A stretch of DNA of 64,000 nt from Shewanella pneumatophori (GTDB lineage Bacteria; Pseudomonadota; Gammaproteobacteria; Enterobacterales; Shewanellaceae), in the NCBI RefSeq assembly GCF_023283895.1, contig NZ_JAKILB010000019.1:1-64000 (forward strand). The letters run 5' to 3'. The notes below the pieces were generated by a model. It was not told the origin of the DNA. It worked only from the letters and a program-made list of their open reading frames with translations, and ran no database searches. Below are positions 41,323 to 50,135 of this stretch, one piece after another. The position numbers were made by a program, and so were the translations under genes. Position 1 is the stretch's first letter; every line of letters begins with the position of its first letter.

Positions 41323-42453
41323 ATGTTTAGCCTCAACTTTGATATCAGCGAATTTTTAACTCAATACTGGCAAAAAAAACCAATTCTAATAAAAAATGCT
41401 TTCCCAAATTTTGAAGATCTGATCAGTGCAGATGAGCTTGCCGGCCTAGCCTGTGAAGAGTCAGTAGCATCACGAGTAGTTGTGACTAAACCTAATGATT
41501 GGCAAATTGTTGAAGGCCCTTTTGAAGACTATGACCAATTTGGTGATAAAAACTGGCAGCTGCTGGTTCAAGCGTTAAACCACTGGCATCCAGATTCAAG
41601 TGATTTTATAAATGCCTTTCGCTTTATTCCCGACTGGCGCTTTGATGACTTAATGGTTTCTTTCGCAACCCCAGGTGGCGGTGTTGGTGCACATATCGAT
41701 AATTACGATGTGTTTATCATTCAAGGCGAAGGCCAGCGCCACTGGACTGTTGGTGACAAAGGCCAATACGCGCCTAAAAATAATGATCCGACAACACCGC
41801 TGATTGAAGGTTTTGAACCTATTATTGATGCCGTACTTGAAAAAGGCGATCTGCTCTATATTCCGCCAGGCTATCCGCATCAAGGGCAAACGCTAACTCT
41901 TGCAATGAGCTACTCCATTGGCTTTCGCGCCCCAAGTCAGCAAGAGCTATTTAGTGAGCTCGCTGACTCACTCATTGACAACAACAGCGGCCTCAAGCGT
42001 TTTACTTCAAGTAACGAGCCAAAGCTTGCTAGCCAAATAAGTACATCACATCAGCAAGACATGATGGCGTTAATTACAGAACTTGCAGCTAATCCAGATA
42101 ACTACCAAGCCATGCTAGGTAAAATGCTTAGCCAAAACCGATTTGAATTGGATCTCTGCGAACCAGAAGAACCCTACTCAGTAGAAGATATTACCGATTA
42201 CCTTAGCCAAGGTGCATTGCTATACCGAATAGGTGGATTAAAGCTACTGCATATCGAAGGTGATAGCGTACAGCGGATATTTGTCAATGGTGAAGCATTT
42301 GAATACCCGGCGCACATAGAAGCCGACATTAAAGATTTGTGCGAAAACTTTCGCTTTTCTAACCCGCAAGCATTAGCGCTAACTCAAACGCCAGCCACCC
42401 AACAGTTATTACTCAGCCTGTTGAATTTAGGCTACTTTTACTTTGGTGAGTAA
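41323..42453 (+). CDS. roxA: 50S ribosomal protein uL16 3-hydroxylase
   Basis: A 376-residue JmjC-type 2-oxoglutarate/Fe(II) oxygenase homologous to E. coli YcfD (RoxA), which hydroxylates an Arg of uL16. The iron ligands are H-x-D in GVGAHIDNYDVFI (~residue 125) and a distal His in PPGYPHQGQTLT. The DWRFDDLMVSFATPGGGVG block is nearly as in E. coli. I start at ATG 41323, which gives the 373-residue length of YcfD; an upstream TTG at 41278 is unlikely. Terminator on both sides, single gene. Confidence 0.93.
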   Translation: MFSLNFDISEFLTQYWQKKPILIKNAFPNFEDLISADELAGLACEESVASRVVVTKPNDWQIVEGPFEDYDQFGDKNWQLLVQALNHWHPDSSDFINAFRFIPDWRFDDLMVSFATPGGGVGAHIDNYDVFIIQGEGQRHWTVGDKGQYAPKNNDPTTPLIEGFEPIIDAVLEKGDLLYIPPGYPHQGQTLTLAMSYSIGFRAPSQQELFSELADSLIDNNSGLKRFTSSNEPKLASQISTSHQQDMMALITELAANPDNYQAMLGKMLSQNRFELDLCEPEEPYSVEDITDYLSQGALLYRIGGLKLLHIEGDSVQRIFVNGEAFEYPAHIEADIKDLCENFRFSNPQALALTQTPATQQLLLSLLNLGYFYFGE

Positions 42454-42470
42454 TCGTCTATTCATAAACT

Positions 42471-42499
42471 AAAAAGGCATCCATAGGATGCCTTTTTAC
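42471..42499 (+). terminator. Terminator after roxA
   Basis: Perfect 12-bp stem (aaaaaggcatcc with ggatgccttttt), 3-nt loop. Also flanks the convergent gene, so possibly bidirectional. Confidence 0.93.
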
Positions 42500-42520
42500 T
42501 GCAATGATAATCTTACAGTA

Positions 42521-42946
42521 TTAGCCTTTAGGGCCCCAGATATTGTCATCTGCCTGCATTTTATAAAGGCTTTCAGCGCGAGACACTAAAAGCTGGGCAA
42601 ATTTTGCCTGAGCAGGATCTTTTGTTAAACCTGAACGCTGAATGTTTTCAGCTTTCATCTGCCACATCATCGAAAAATGTCTTAAAGCTTCTCGAGCTGT
42701 CGCTGCAACACTCACCTCTACATAATCAGAAGGTAAATCTCCTGACATGACCCAGTAAGTTTGTTTAGTTGGCTTTTTAGAATCAATTTTCCATAACGCA
42801 ACATAAGGGGCTAAATAACGGCTTTCTTCAGGGTGAACCTTATGTGGCATAATGCCTTTCTCAGCCAAAAATTTGTTTGCTTTTTGAAACTGAGCTCGAG
42901 TCCACTCTTGGATTTGCTGTTCTTGATCTACTACTTCTTCAGCCAT
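42521..42946 (-). CDS. DUF4826-like conserved protein
   Basis: A 141-residue cytoplasmic protein with no signal peptide or membrane segment. Conserved-looking blocks are YLAPYVALWKIDSKK, YWVMSGDLPSDYVEV and AREALRHFSMMWQMKAE. I associate these with DUF4826, a Shewanella/Vibrio-type family of unknown function; this was from memory and not checked. It is convergent with roxA and divergent from the leucine dehydrogenase gene. Confidence 0.7.
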   Translation of the reverse strand: MAEEVVDQEQQIQEWTRAQFQKANKFLAEKGIMPHKVHPEESRYLAPYVALWKIDSKKPTKQTYWVMSGDLPSDYVEVSVAATAREALRHFSMMWQMKAENIQRSGLTKDPAQAKFAQLLVSRAESLYKMQADDNIWGPKG

Positions 42947-43211
42947 TTTAACTTCCTTTCTTATTGTTATTTTTGCTTCTGTCTTCTCGAAAAGATAAAA
43001 ACCTTTTCACACTTCTGACCCTTAAACTAAGCAACAACTTTACGTTAACGTAAAGTGGAAAGCAAAATTGCCAGACAGATCACAAATATTCCGAGTCTTT
43101 ACTTTATTGAGAGTATCCCTAAATGCTATCGTTCTGCAATAAATATAACAAGTAGACCACTCTGTAATCCTACAGCGGCGGTCATTCGATGCTCACAGCG
43201 GAGATCAACAA

Positions 43212-44243
43212 GTGGCAATTTTCAATCACATCTCGTTCGACGACCATGAACAGGTCGTTTTTTGTCATGATAAAGAAAGCGGCTTAAAAGCCATTATTGC
43301 AATCCACAATACTAACCTTGGACCTGCAGTAGGTGGTTGTAGAATGTGGAACTATGAGTCAGATGACGAAGCTATTACTGACGTACTGCGCTTATCACGC
43401 GGCATGACATATAAGAATGCGATGGCAGGTTTAAAAATGGGTGGTGGTAAGTCTGTTATTATTGCCGATCCGAAAATACAAGACAGAGAAGCGCTATTTA
43501 GAGCCTTTGGCCGTTGTATTGATACCTTAGGTGGCAAATACTACTCAGCTGAAGATGTGGGCGTTTCAACTTCTGACATCATGATTGCGCATCAAGAAAC
43601 ACCTTATATGGCAGGTCTTGAAGGTAAGAGTGGCGACCCATCGCCTTTTACTGCTCTAGGCACCTATTTAGGTATTAAAGCTGCTGTGAAGCATCAACGC
43701 GGACTTGATAGCCTTAAAGGTTTAAAAATCTCTGTGCAAGGTGTTGGCCATGTAGGTTATTACCTATGCCGTCACCTTCATGCTGAAGATGCTGAACTTA
43801 TCGTTACTGACATTCATCAATCTTCACTTGATAGAGTTGCAAATGAATTTGGCGCAACTGTTGTTGCGCCACAAGATATCTATCACCAAGACGTTGATGT
43901 TTACGCCCCATGTGCCCTAGGTGCAACGATTAACGACATCACTATTCCAATGCTTAAAGCAACAATCGTTGCAGGTTGTGCCAACAATCAGCTAGCTGAA
44001 GTGCGCCATGGTGAAATGCTAAAGGATCTAGGCATTTTATACGCCCCTGACTATGTAATTAATGCTGGCGGCATTATCAACGTGTCATTTGAAAAAGATT
44101 ATGACGCGTCAGCTGCAACTGCAAAAGTAGAAGAAATTTATAATACGTTACTGACAGTTTTCTCTCATGCAGATGAGCAAAACCGTACAACTGGTGATGT
44201 GGCTGACGAGATGGCAAGAAACATCATTAACTCGGCAAAATAG
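43212..44243 (+). CDS. Leucine dehydrogenase (Glu/Leu/Phe/Val dehydrogenase family)
   Basis: A 343-residue NAD-dependent amino-acid dehydrogenase that deaminates Leu and other branched amino acids to 2-oxo acids. N-terminal block NTNLGPAVGGCRMW, catalytic lysines in KMGGGKSVI (~residue 80), and the Rossmann motif VQGVGHVGYYLC (~175). Shorter than glutamate dehydrogenases, as for leucine dehydrogenase. Start is GTG at 43212, preceded by GGAG at good spacing. Terminator follows at once. Confidence 0.92.
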   Translation: MAIFNHISFDDHEQVVFCHDKESGLKAIIAIHNTNLGPAVGGCRMWNYESDDEAITDVLRLSRGMTYKNAMAGLKMGGGKSVIIADPKIQDREALFRAFGRCIDTLGGKYYSAEDVGVSTSDIMIAHQETPYMAGLEGKSGDPSPFTALGTYLGIKAAVKHQRGLDSLKGLKISVQGVGHVGYYLCRHLHAEDAELIVTDIHQSSLDRVANEFGATVVAPQDIYHQDVDVYAPCALGATINDITIPMLKATIVAGCANNQLAEVRHGEMLKDLGILYAPDYVINAGGIINVSFEKDYDASAATAKVEEIYNTLLTVFSHADEQNRTTGDVADEMARNIINSAK

Positions 44244-44270
44244 TCGCTTACTGTAATAAGCTTTAAAGCT

Positions 44271-44300
44271 AAATACCCAGCCTGAGTGCTGGGTATTTTT
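44271..44300 (+). terminator. Terminator after leucine dehydrogenase
   Basis: An 11-bp perfect stem (aaatacccagc with gctgggtattt) and 6-nt loop, then T-run. Confidence 0.92.
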
Positions 44301-44452
44301 ATTTAAAAATACCCTTCATTATTGGCATAACTTTACTTTTAAATCATATTCATAGTATTACTGCTGAATACGAGTCTGTATTTCTGTAACTGGAAAAACT
44401 CAATTTCATCTGCTTGACTTATAAGCTCCCTCATTTAACAAGGCTTATGGTT

Positions 44453-44797
44453 ATGGCGATATTTAAATATGCACTCAATCAAGACAATATTGAATTGCAA
44501 GCCAGTAACTGGTCAGGATTAGAGGAGATGTTTATTAATGGCAAACGCGTATCTAGAAAGCTAAACTTTAGTCAGCATAGTAAGCACAACTTAACGTTAA
44601 AAGATGGTAAAGCTGCAACTTTATTACTCTTGCTCGACCCTAGTACCGAGCAGCTAGTTTGCCATATCTACAAACAAAACAATTTAGTCGCTAGTTTAAA
44701 GCAAGGTAAAAAAGAGCTTTACCGCAGCCGTCAACTCACTCAACAAGCCATACTTTCTATCGGGCTTATGCTGGTATTTTTTCTCACTTTTAACTAG
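44453..44797 (+). CDS. Small tail-anchored protein, unknown
   Basis: A 114-residue protein I do not recognise. The N-terminal ~95 residues are soluble, with alternating strands (FKYALNQDNIELQASNWSG, EEMFINGKRVSRKLNF); the C-terminal ~17 residues (AILSIGLMLVFFLTF) are one hydrophobic helix ending the protein, as in tail-anchored membrane proteins. I prefer ATG 44453 (AAGG 9 bases before) over ATG 44447. No near neighbour suggests a role. Confidence 0.65.
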   Translation: MAIFKYALNQDNIELQASNWSGLEEMFINGKRVSRKLNFSQHSKHNLTLKDGKAATLLLLLDPSTEQLVCHIYKQNNLVASLKQGKKELYRSRQLTQQAILSIGLMLVFFLTFN

Positions 44798-45049
44798 TTT
44801 CAAGTGCTAAAAGTTCACTCTAGCTATGGGCTATAGCCTTCAAACTGCATAGTGTCATTGAGTCATTTCAAGACTTAATATGCCACTCACAGCGACTATG
44901 CTTGTCATTACAGTGTTGTTCACTTCGCTCTTAATCCCTATACGTGCCTTATGAAGTGAAGTCACTGTCCGATTAAAAGCTCTAACCCCACAGAGAAAAC
45001 GGCTTCTAATTAGAACGATAACCCGTAAAAGCTATTCGCTCTGCACGAC

Positions 45050-45499
45050 CTAACATAATGTAACTGAGCTAGCGTTAATACAAATCAGTTGAGTGTTTTG
45101 ATAGTTACCGCTGCCAGCCGTCACTGTTGTAATCGCGAGTTTTTGTTCAAGCTCATTATGTTCTCTCAGCTCTACTTTTAAAATCGTGCCATCGCGAACA
45201 AAGCTAATAGCATCTACAAAGTCACCTACATTAAGATCGCGATACAGTTTGACCGTGATACTGCCAATTGAACGTGGCTCTAGCCGCCCCTCTTCAATAA
45301 TTACGTTGTTACCATTGCTGAGGTTCATAACCTTAATAAACACTCCACCAGCGCCTTGATGCTCTGTTGACTCGGCTGATACCGCTGGAATATTGGCGGC
45401 TGGCTCAACTTGATGTGCAGGCGTTTTGGATTTATTGATATTAATCGAACAAGCAGTGAGTAAAGTTACTGCACAGATCGTTACCAGAAACGACTTCAT
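45050..45499 (-). CDS. PliI-like lysozyme inhibitor lipoprotein (predicted)
   Basis: A 149-residue lipoprotein. Signal peptide and lipobox LTAC (Cys17) predict a lipid anchor, followed by a flexible Pro/Ala/Glu linker to ~45. The C-terminal domain (EEGRLEPRSIGSITVKLYRD ... VRDGTILKVELRE ... TAGSGNYQN) matches the pattern of PliI, the periplasmic inhibitor of invertebrate-type lysozyme, whose SGxY loop blocks the lysozyme site. PliI proteins described are mostly soluble periplasmic, so a lipidated form is unusual. Similarity was judged by eye; two Cys near the end (ICINASSVTLC) could pair. Confidence 0.65.
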   Translation of the reverse strand: MKSFLVTICAVTLLTACSININKSKTPAHQVEPAANIPAVSAESTEHQGAGGVFIKVMNLSNGNNVIIEEGRLEPRSIGSITVKLYRDLNVGDFVDAISFVRDGTILKVELREHNELEQKLAITTVTAGSGNYQNTQLICINASSVTLC

Positions 45500-45740
45500 G
45501 TTTTTTCCTTTTGGCTATCGTTAGCGACTTCAATTGAAAATCATATAGGGATGCCGACAAAGGCAAAGTTGAAAACCTCGCAAACGACTTAAACAGGACA
45601 ACTTAAACAAGATAACTTAGCTGGATAGGTTCAAATTGAATTGCAAAGTATCGTCTTATCGAGTGTAAATACATCATCAGTATAGCGCTTTAGAAAGCGC
45701 CTAATAAAGGCATTACATCACTATTGCTTAGCAATCTAAG

Positions 45741-46157
45741 TTATTTATAACGATTGATTTTATTGAGTAATAATAGGAATTGCGCCCGTTCTTCAAACTC
45801 TAGATTATCTAAGAAAGCCTCATTGACTCTTTCAGCCTCCCTCACTAAGTCTTGCTCTAGGGCTTTGCCGTTATCAGTGAGGTAAATTTGAAATGCGCGG
45901 CGGTTCTCTGCATCTTGGTGGCGGGTAATCAACCCTTGCTGTTGAAGCTGATCAAGCAGGCGAGTCATAGTGTAGTTTGCCACATCACAGCGTTTTGAGA
46001 GAGCGGTTTGTGTCACGCCCTCCTCTTGCCATAATGAAAACAAAACAGGCCAAAGTTTGATATCTAACTCGTATCGTTTAAGGCGCTGATCTAATGCGTT
46101 TTGCAGATCAACGTTCAAATGAGATACCAAGTCACCTAGACTCTCAAATCGATTCAA
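45741..46157 (-). CDS. MarR family transcriptional regulator
   Basis: A 138-residue dimeric winged-helix regulator. Helix-turn-helix: VTQTALSKRCDVANYTMTRLLDQL (~45-70); wing: ITRHQDAENRRAFQIYLT with the family's D-x-R-x-x-x-(V/I)-x-LT pattern. The ligand and targets are unknown; no clear palindromic operator was found beside it. Single gene, with 240 bp upstream of the lipoprotein gene on the same strand. Confidence 0.92.
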   Translation of the reverse strand: MNRFESLGDLVSHLNVDLQNALDQRLKRYELDIKLWPVLFSLWQEEGVTQTALSKRCDVANYTMTRLLDQLQQQGLITRHQDAENRRAFQIYLTDNGKALEQDLVREAERVNEAFLDNLEFEERAQFLLLLNKINRYK

Positions 46158-46334
46158 TTAGCACCTCCATAGCGCTGCGGGGCTTGTACTAATCTTATCA
46201 TCTACATCAAAAGAAACTAGCATTACTGGATGCTATTTATTCAGCATTGATTAAAATGCTTAAAATTCATTAATTTGAATTAAGAAGTTACTTTGAAAAA
46301 AACAAAAGCAGATTAACGGTAATAAATAAGTATT

Positions 46335-46775
46335 TTAGGCAATAAACTCGTTAACAAAACGATAGAAACACGCCCTTGCAAGTTTTGCTTCAACACCACG
46401 GGCAAGGATAACGATGACAGCATCGTCATGCACGATAAACTCATCAAAATCCTTAATAATATGTTCGGTTTCGATATTGGATTGAAGTAAATAGTGGCCA
46501 TCATCATCCGCTTGATAATCAACAATCAGTAGCGCTTGTTCAACAACTTTTACCCTTAGTTTCTCAACGGGTGTGATCAGAAAGTATTCATCATCAATAC
46601 GGTTTAGAATGCTAGCAAATAACTTGCAAAATTTTAGTGGTAACTTGCCTGATTGATAGAACCAATCACCTTTCGCATTGATTTCAAAAAAAACGGTTTC
46701 GGTGCAGAGATCTTGTCTATTAGAAAAAGAAGCTAACACATCACCTGCACTGCCCGATTCATGCGTAGTGCTCAT
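46335..46775 (-). CDS. DUF1285 family protein
   Basis: A 146-residue cytoplasmic protein that fits DUF1285: the N-terminal FFEINAKGDWFYQSGKLPLK, LFASILNR, EYFLITPVEKLRVKVV, and C-terminal HDDAVIVILARGVEAKLARACFY. No catalytic motif is visible and no function is known for the family. It lies downstream of nothing obvious and 180 bp from ydiJ. Confidence 0.82.
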   Translation of the reverse strand: MSTTHESGSAGDVLASFSNRQDLCTETVFFEINAKGDWFYQSGKLPLKFCKLFASILNRIDDEYFLITPVEKLRVKVVEQALLIVDYQADDDGHYLLQSNIETEHIIKDFDEFIVHDDAVIVILARGVEAKLARACFYRFVNEFIA

Positions 46776-46916
46776 TGCTAATCGCTCCTAATTTGATAAT
46801 AAACGTTATCGGCATTGATAGCTGCTTTATATAAACTGCTTTGCAATTTTCATTCAGCAATGCCGTTTTAAAAAAACGTATCACAAGTAGACAAAATCAT
46901 ATTGTTAAGATAGTAA

Positions 46917-46945
46917 AAAACCACCTACTTTAGCAGGTGGTTTAC
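46917..46945 (-). terminator. Terminator after ydiJ (minus strand)
   Basis: Stem aaaccacct with aggtggttt around an 8-nt loop; T-run on the minus strand. Confidence 0.85.
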
Positions 46946-46952
46946 AAAGTGA

Positions 46953-49900
46953 TTAAAACAAGTTTAGTAGAGCTTCAACCGGATGTTTAGGCTTAAAACC
47001 ACTAAAGCGCTTTACTTGGCTTCGACAAGAATAACCAGAAATCAGCACTTGAGATTGTGGCAACTTCGCCAAGGTTTGCTCCCAAGACATACTATAAAGT
47101 GTTTTAGAGCGCTCCAAGTTTTCGGCCTCATGGCCGTATGTGCCAGCCATACCACAACAACCTAAATTAACCGTATTAAGCTTAGCGCCAAAGTGCGCAA
47201 AAATACCTTTCCACTCATTAGCGGTATTCGGCTTAGCAGTAGACTCCGTACAATGGCTAAACCAAGTAAATTCCTTGGCGTTTTCATCAGTTAACACTTC
47301 TCTAGCAGGTACTTTATTTAGCGCATCTAATAGCCATTCATTTGCAAGTTTTACATGGAAATCACCGCGTGCGCCCGCTAACACTTCTTTATATTCGTCG
47401 CGATAACACAGTACTAATGCCGGATCGATGCCAACCATTGGCATATTAAGCTCAGCCACTTTATTGAGGAAATCTGCCGTTGACTTAGCTGTGCGAGCAA
47501 ATTTGTCGAGGAAACCTTTAATATGAATAGGTTTACCATTTGGCTTAAATGGTAATAACACCGGCTTAAGACCAAGCTTTTCAATCAACTGGATAAAGTG
47601 ATAAACCGTACCGGCTTCATAAAAGCTATTGAAAGGATCTTGTACCACCAGCACATATTGGCTGCGTTCACTTTCAGGGATTTGTTGCAAGGCAGCTAAA
47701 TCATAACCGCGACTCGGATGCCCTTCTAAGCGTTGTTTTAACGTCGGTACAGATAACGCCGGTGCGTCTACATATCCTAGTGACTTTTTAATGACCCATT
47801 TACTCAGACTATTTTGCGATACCGCATTCACAAGTCTTGGCGCGCTGGCCATCAAGGGTAAAGAATCTTCAATCCCTGCCACCAAATAGTCTTTTGCTGG
47901 GCGTAAATAACGCTGATAGTAAATATCGAAGAACTGCGCTCTAAATTTAGGCACATCGACTTTGACCGGGCACTGGCTAGAACATGCTTTACAGGCTAAG
48001 CACCCCTTTAATGACTCCATCACTTCATGGGAATAATCGTATTCTTTATCAATTTTCAAGGTGTTTTGTGCACGCTGCAACCAACCTAAAGGTTTAGCTC
48101 GAGCAAGCTCTTTGACATCAACACCTTCAGCTTCTAACAAACGCAACCATTCACGCATTAAACCAGCTCGGCCTTTAGGGGAATGAATACGATCCCCTGT
48201 GACCTTGAATGACGGGCACATAGGTGAATAAACACTGTAGTTAAAGCAAAGACCATTACCGTTACAATTCATTACATCAGGAAAAGCTTCACGAGTTTTT
48301 ATCGGTATTTGTCTATCAAAAGCACCACGCTTTACGCTATCGACGTTGTACAACATTGGGCCACTATTTTTTGGCGCCACCAACTTACCAGGATTAAGCT
48401 TATTCTTAGGATCAAATAACCCTTTTACTTCTTCTAGCAAGCCATAAAGGTGCTCACCAAATACTGCAGGACCATATTCACCACGCACACCTTTACCGTG
48501 TTCGCCCCACATTAAGCCGCCATATTTAAGAGTTAAGTCAGCAACTTGATCAGAAATCGTTTTAAGTAAACGCTCATCTTGCTCATCACACATATCCAGC
48601 GCTGGTCGCACGTGCAGAACACCAGCATCGACATGACCAAACATGCCATATTGTAATTGGTGGCTATCAAGCAGCGCTCTAAACTCTAAAATAAAGTCAG
48701 CCAACTTTTCGGGTGGCACAGCGGTATCTTCAGCAAAAGCGATAGGTTTACGCGTACCTTTTGCAGCGCCTAATAGTCCAACTGCCTTTTTACGCATCGC
48801 ATAAATAGTGTTGATACTGGCTTTATCTGATGTGACTTGATAGCCCAGTAATCCCGCTTCACTTTGATTTATTTGCGCATTAAGCATGGATTCTAAATTT
48901 GCAACGCGTGCCTCTACATCAGCTTGCTCACCGGCAAACTCAACCATATTAAGGCCATCAATATCTTTACCTGGTACGTCTTTGATAAGCTCGGATACCG
49001 AATGCCAAATAATATCTTGTTTAGCCAGATTTAAAACTTTTGAGTCGACTGTTTCAACCACAGTTGCATTCGCTTTTACCAGATCTGGAGCGTGGCGAAG
49101 CGCAGATTCAAACGAGTCATACTTGATATTGACCATCATCCGACAAGTCGGCAAAGGGGTAATATTTAATTTTGCCTCAGTGATCACCGCGAGCGTACCT
49201 TCGGAGCCTGCGATAATGCGCGATAAATCAAAATGCTCCAGCTTATCGTCCCACACATTTTTTAAGTCATAGCCCGTTAAAAAGCGGTTTAACTTAGGGA
49301 AACGCTGCTCGATTTGCTCACGATTGCCCTGACACATATCAGCAATGCTAGAAATAAGTTGCTGGCCTAATACATTGTCTGTAACTGAGTCGATATTAGC
49401 TAATTGTTCTTTGCTTACCGGAGATGTACTTAATAATGAACCATCAAATAAGGCACTGGTTAACCCCAATACATGATCAGAAGTTTTACCGTAAACGAGT
49501 GAACCTGCACCTGATGCATCTGTGTTAATCATACCGCCAAGGGTTGCTCGATTTGATGTCGAAAGATCAGGACTAAAGAAAAAGCCATGAGGCCGCAATG
49601 CATCATTAAGGGCATCTTTTACTACACCAGCTTGCACTCGAACCCAACCTTCAGCAGCATTAACTTCCAGCACTTGGTTCATGTAACGAGACATGTCAAC
49701 AATAATGCCATGGGTCAATGACTGCCCATTAGTGCCGGTTCCACCGCCACGTGCGCTAAACACTACTTTTTCAAATTCTGCGTTATTGGCAAGCATTAGC
49801 GCAAATTGCACATCTTGCGCCGTTTTTGGGTATATCACAGCTTGAGGCAAAAACTGGTAAACAGAGTTATCGGTCGCTTGGGCTAAACGCGCACTGTAAC

Positions 49901-50015
49901 GCGTGTCGATATCACCAGAAAATGCGCCCTGTTCCAATGCAGATAAAAAAGAAAGGTAGATAGGTTCAAGTGTTTGTTGATGCGATAACTTGGGTAACAT
50001 AGCTGCTTCTGTCAT
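46953..50015 (-). CDS. ydiJ: YdiJ: FAD-linked oxidase with 4Fe-4S and CCG domains
   Basis: A 1020-residue fusion. Residues ~40-290 are an FAD-binding-4 domain (SARGGGTGTNGQSLTHG), ~290-560 the FAD-linked oxidase C-terminal domain (HVDAGVLHVRP), ~610-700 the 4Fe-4S region (CNGNGLCFNYSVYSPMCPS and CLACKACSSQCPVKVDVP), and the C-terminal part has CCG motifs (NLGCCGMAGTYG). E. coli YdiJ is reported to be a D-2-hydroxyglutarate dehydrogenase; the same reaction is inferred here. In E. coli, too, ydiJ lies near ppsA. Confidence 0.93.
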   Translation of the reverse strand: MTEAAMLPKLSHQQTLEPIYLSFLSALEQGAFSGDIDTRYSARLAQATDNSVYQFLPQAVIYPKTAQDVQFALMLANNAEFEKVVFSARGGGTGTNGQSLTHGIIVDMSRYMNQVLEVNAAEGWVRVQAGVVKDALNDALRPHGFFFSPDLSTSNRATLGGMINTDASGAGSLVYGKTSDHVLGLTSALFDGSLLSTSPVSKEQLANIDSVTDNVLGQQLISSIADMCQGNREQIEQRFPKLNRFLTGYDLKNVWDDKLEHFDLSRIIAGSEGTLAVITEAKLNITPLPTCRMMVNIKYDSFESALRHAPDLVKANATVVETVDSKVLNLAKQDIIWHSVSELIKDVPGKDIDGLNMVEFAGEQADVEARVANLESMLNAQINQSEAGLLGYQVTSDKASINTIYAMRKKAVGLLGAAKGTRKPIAFAEDTAVPPEKLADFILEFRALLDSHQLQYGMFGHVDAGVLHVRPALDMCDEQDERLLKTISDQVADLTLKYGGLMWGEHGKGVRGEYGPAVFGEHLYGLLEEVKGLFDPKNKLNPGKLVAPKNSGPMLYNVDSVKRGAFDRQIPIKTREAFPDVMNCNGNGLCFNYSVYSPMCPSFKVTGDRIHSPKGRAGLMREWLRLLEAEGVDVKELARAKPLGWLQRAQNTLKIDKEYDYSHEVMESLKGCLACKACSSQCPVKVDVPKFRAQFFDIYYQRYLRPAKDYLVAGIEDSLPLMASAPRLVNAVSQNSLSKWVIKKSLGYVDAPALSVPTLKQRLEGHPSRGYDLAALQQIPESERSQYVLVVQDPFNSFYEAGTVYHFIQLIEKLGLKPVLLPFKPNGKPIHIKGFLDKFARTAKSTADFLNKVAELNMPMVGIDPALVLCYRDEYKEVLAGARGDFHVKLANEWLLDALNKVPAREVLTDENAKEFTWFSHCTESTAKPNTANEWKGIFAHFGAKLNTVNLGCCGMAGTYGHEAENLERSKTLYSMSWEQTLAKLPQSQVLISGYSCRSQVKRFSGFKPKHPVEALLNLF

Positions 50016-50051
50016 TTATTATTTTTAGGGTATGTCGGCATTATAAACATA

Positions 50052-50079
50052 AAAAAAGCCGCTCAATAGCGGCTTTTTT
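50052..50079 (-). terminator. Terminator after ppsA (minus strand)
   Basis: A perfect 12-bp stem (aaaaaagccgct with agcggctttttt), 4-nt loop caat. It separates ppsA from ydiJ. Confidence 0.92.
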
Positions 50080-50135
50080 AACGAAATGTTAAATCACGCA
50101 GATTTAACCATTCATTTTAACACTGATAAAGACTG

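Noticed and set aside
43055-43249. Plus-strand frame overlapping the leucine dehydrogenase start
   Set aside because: It overlaps the real gene in another frame and has no supporting features.
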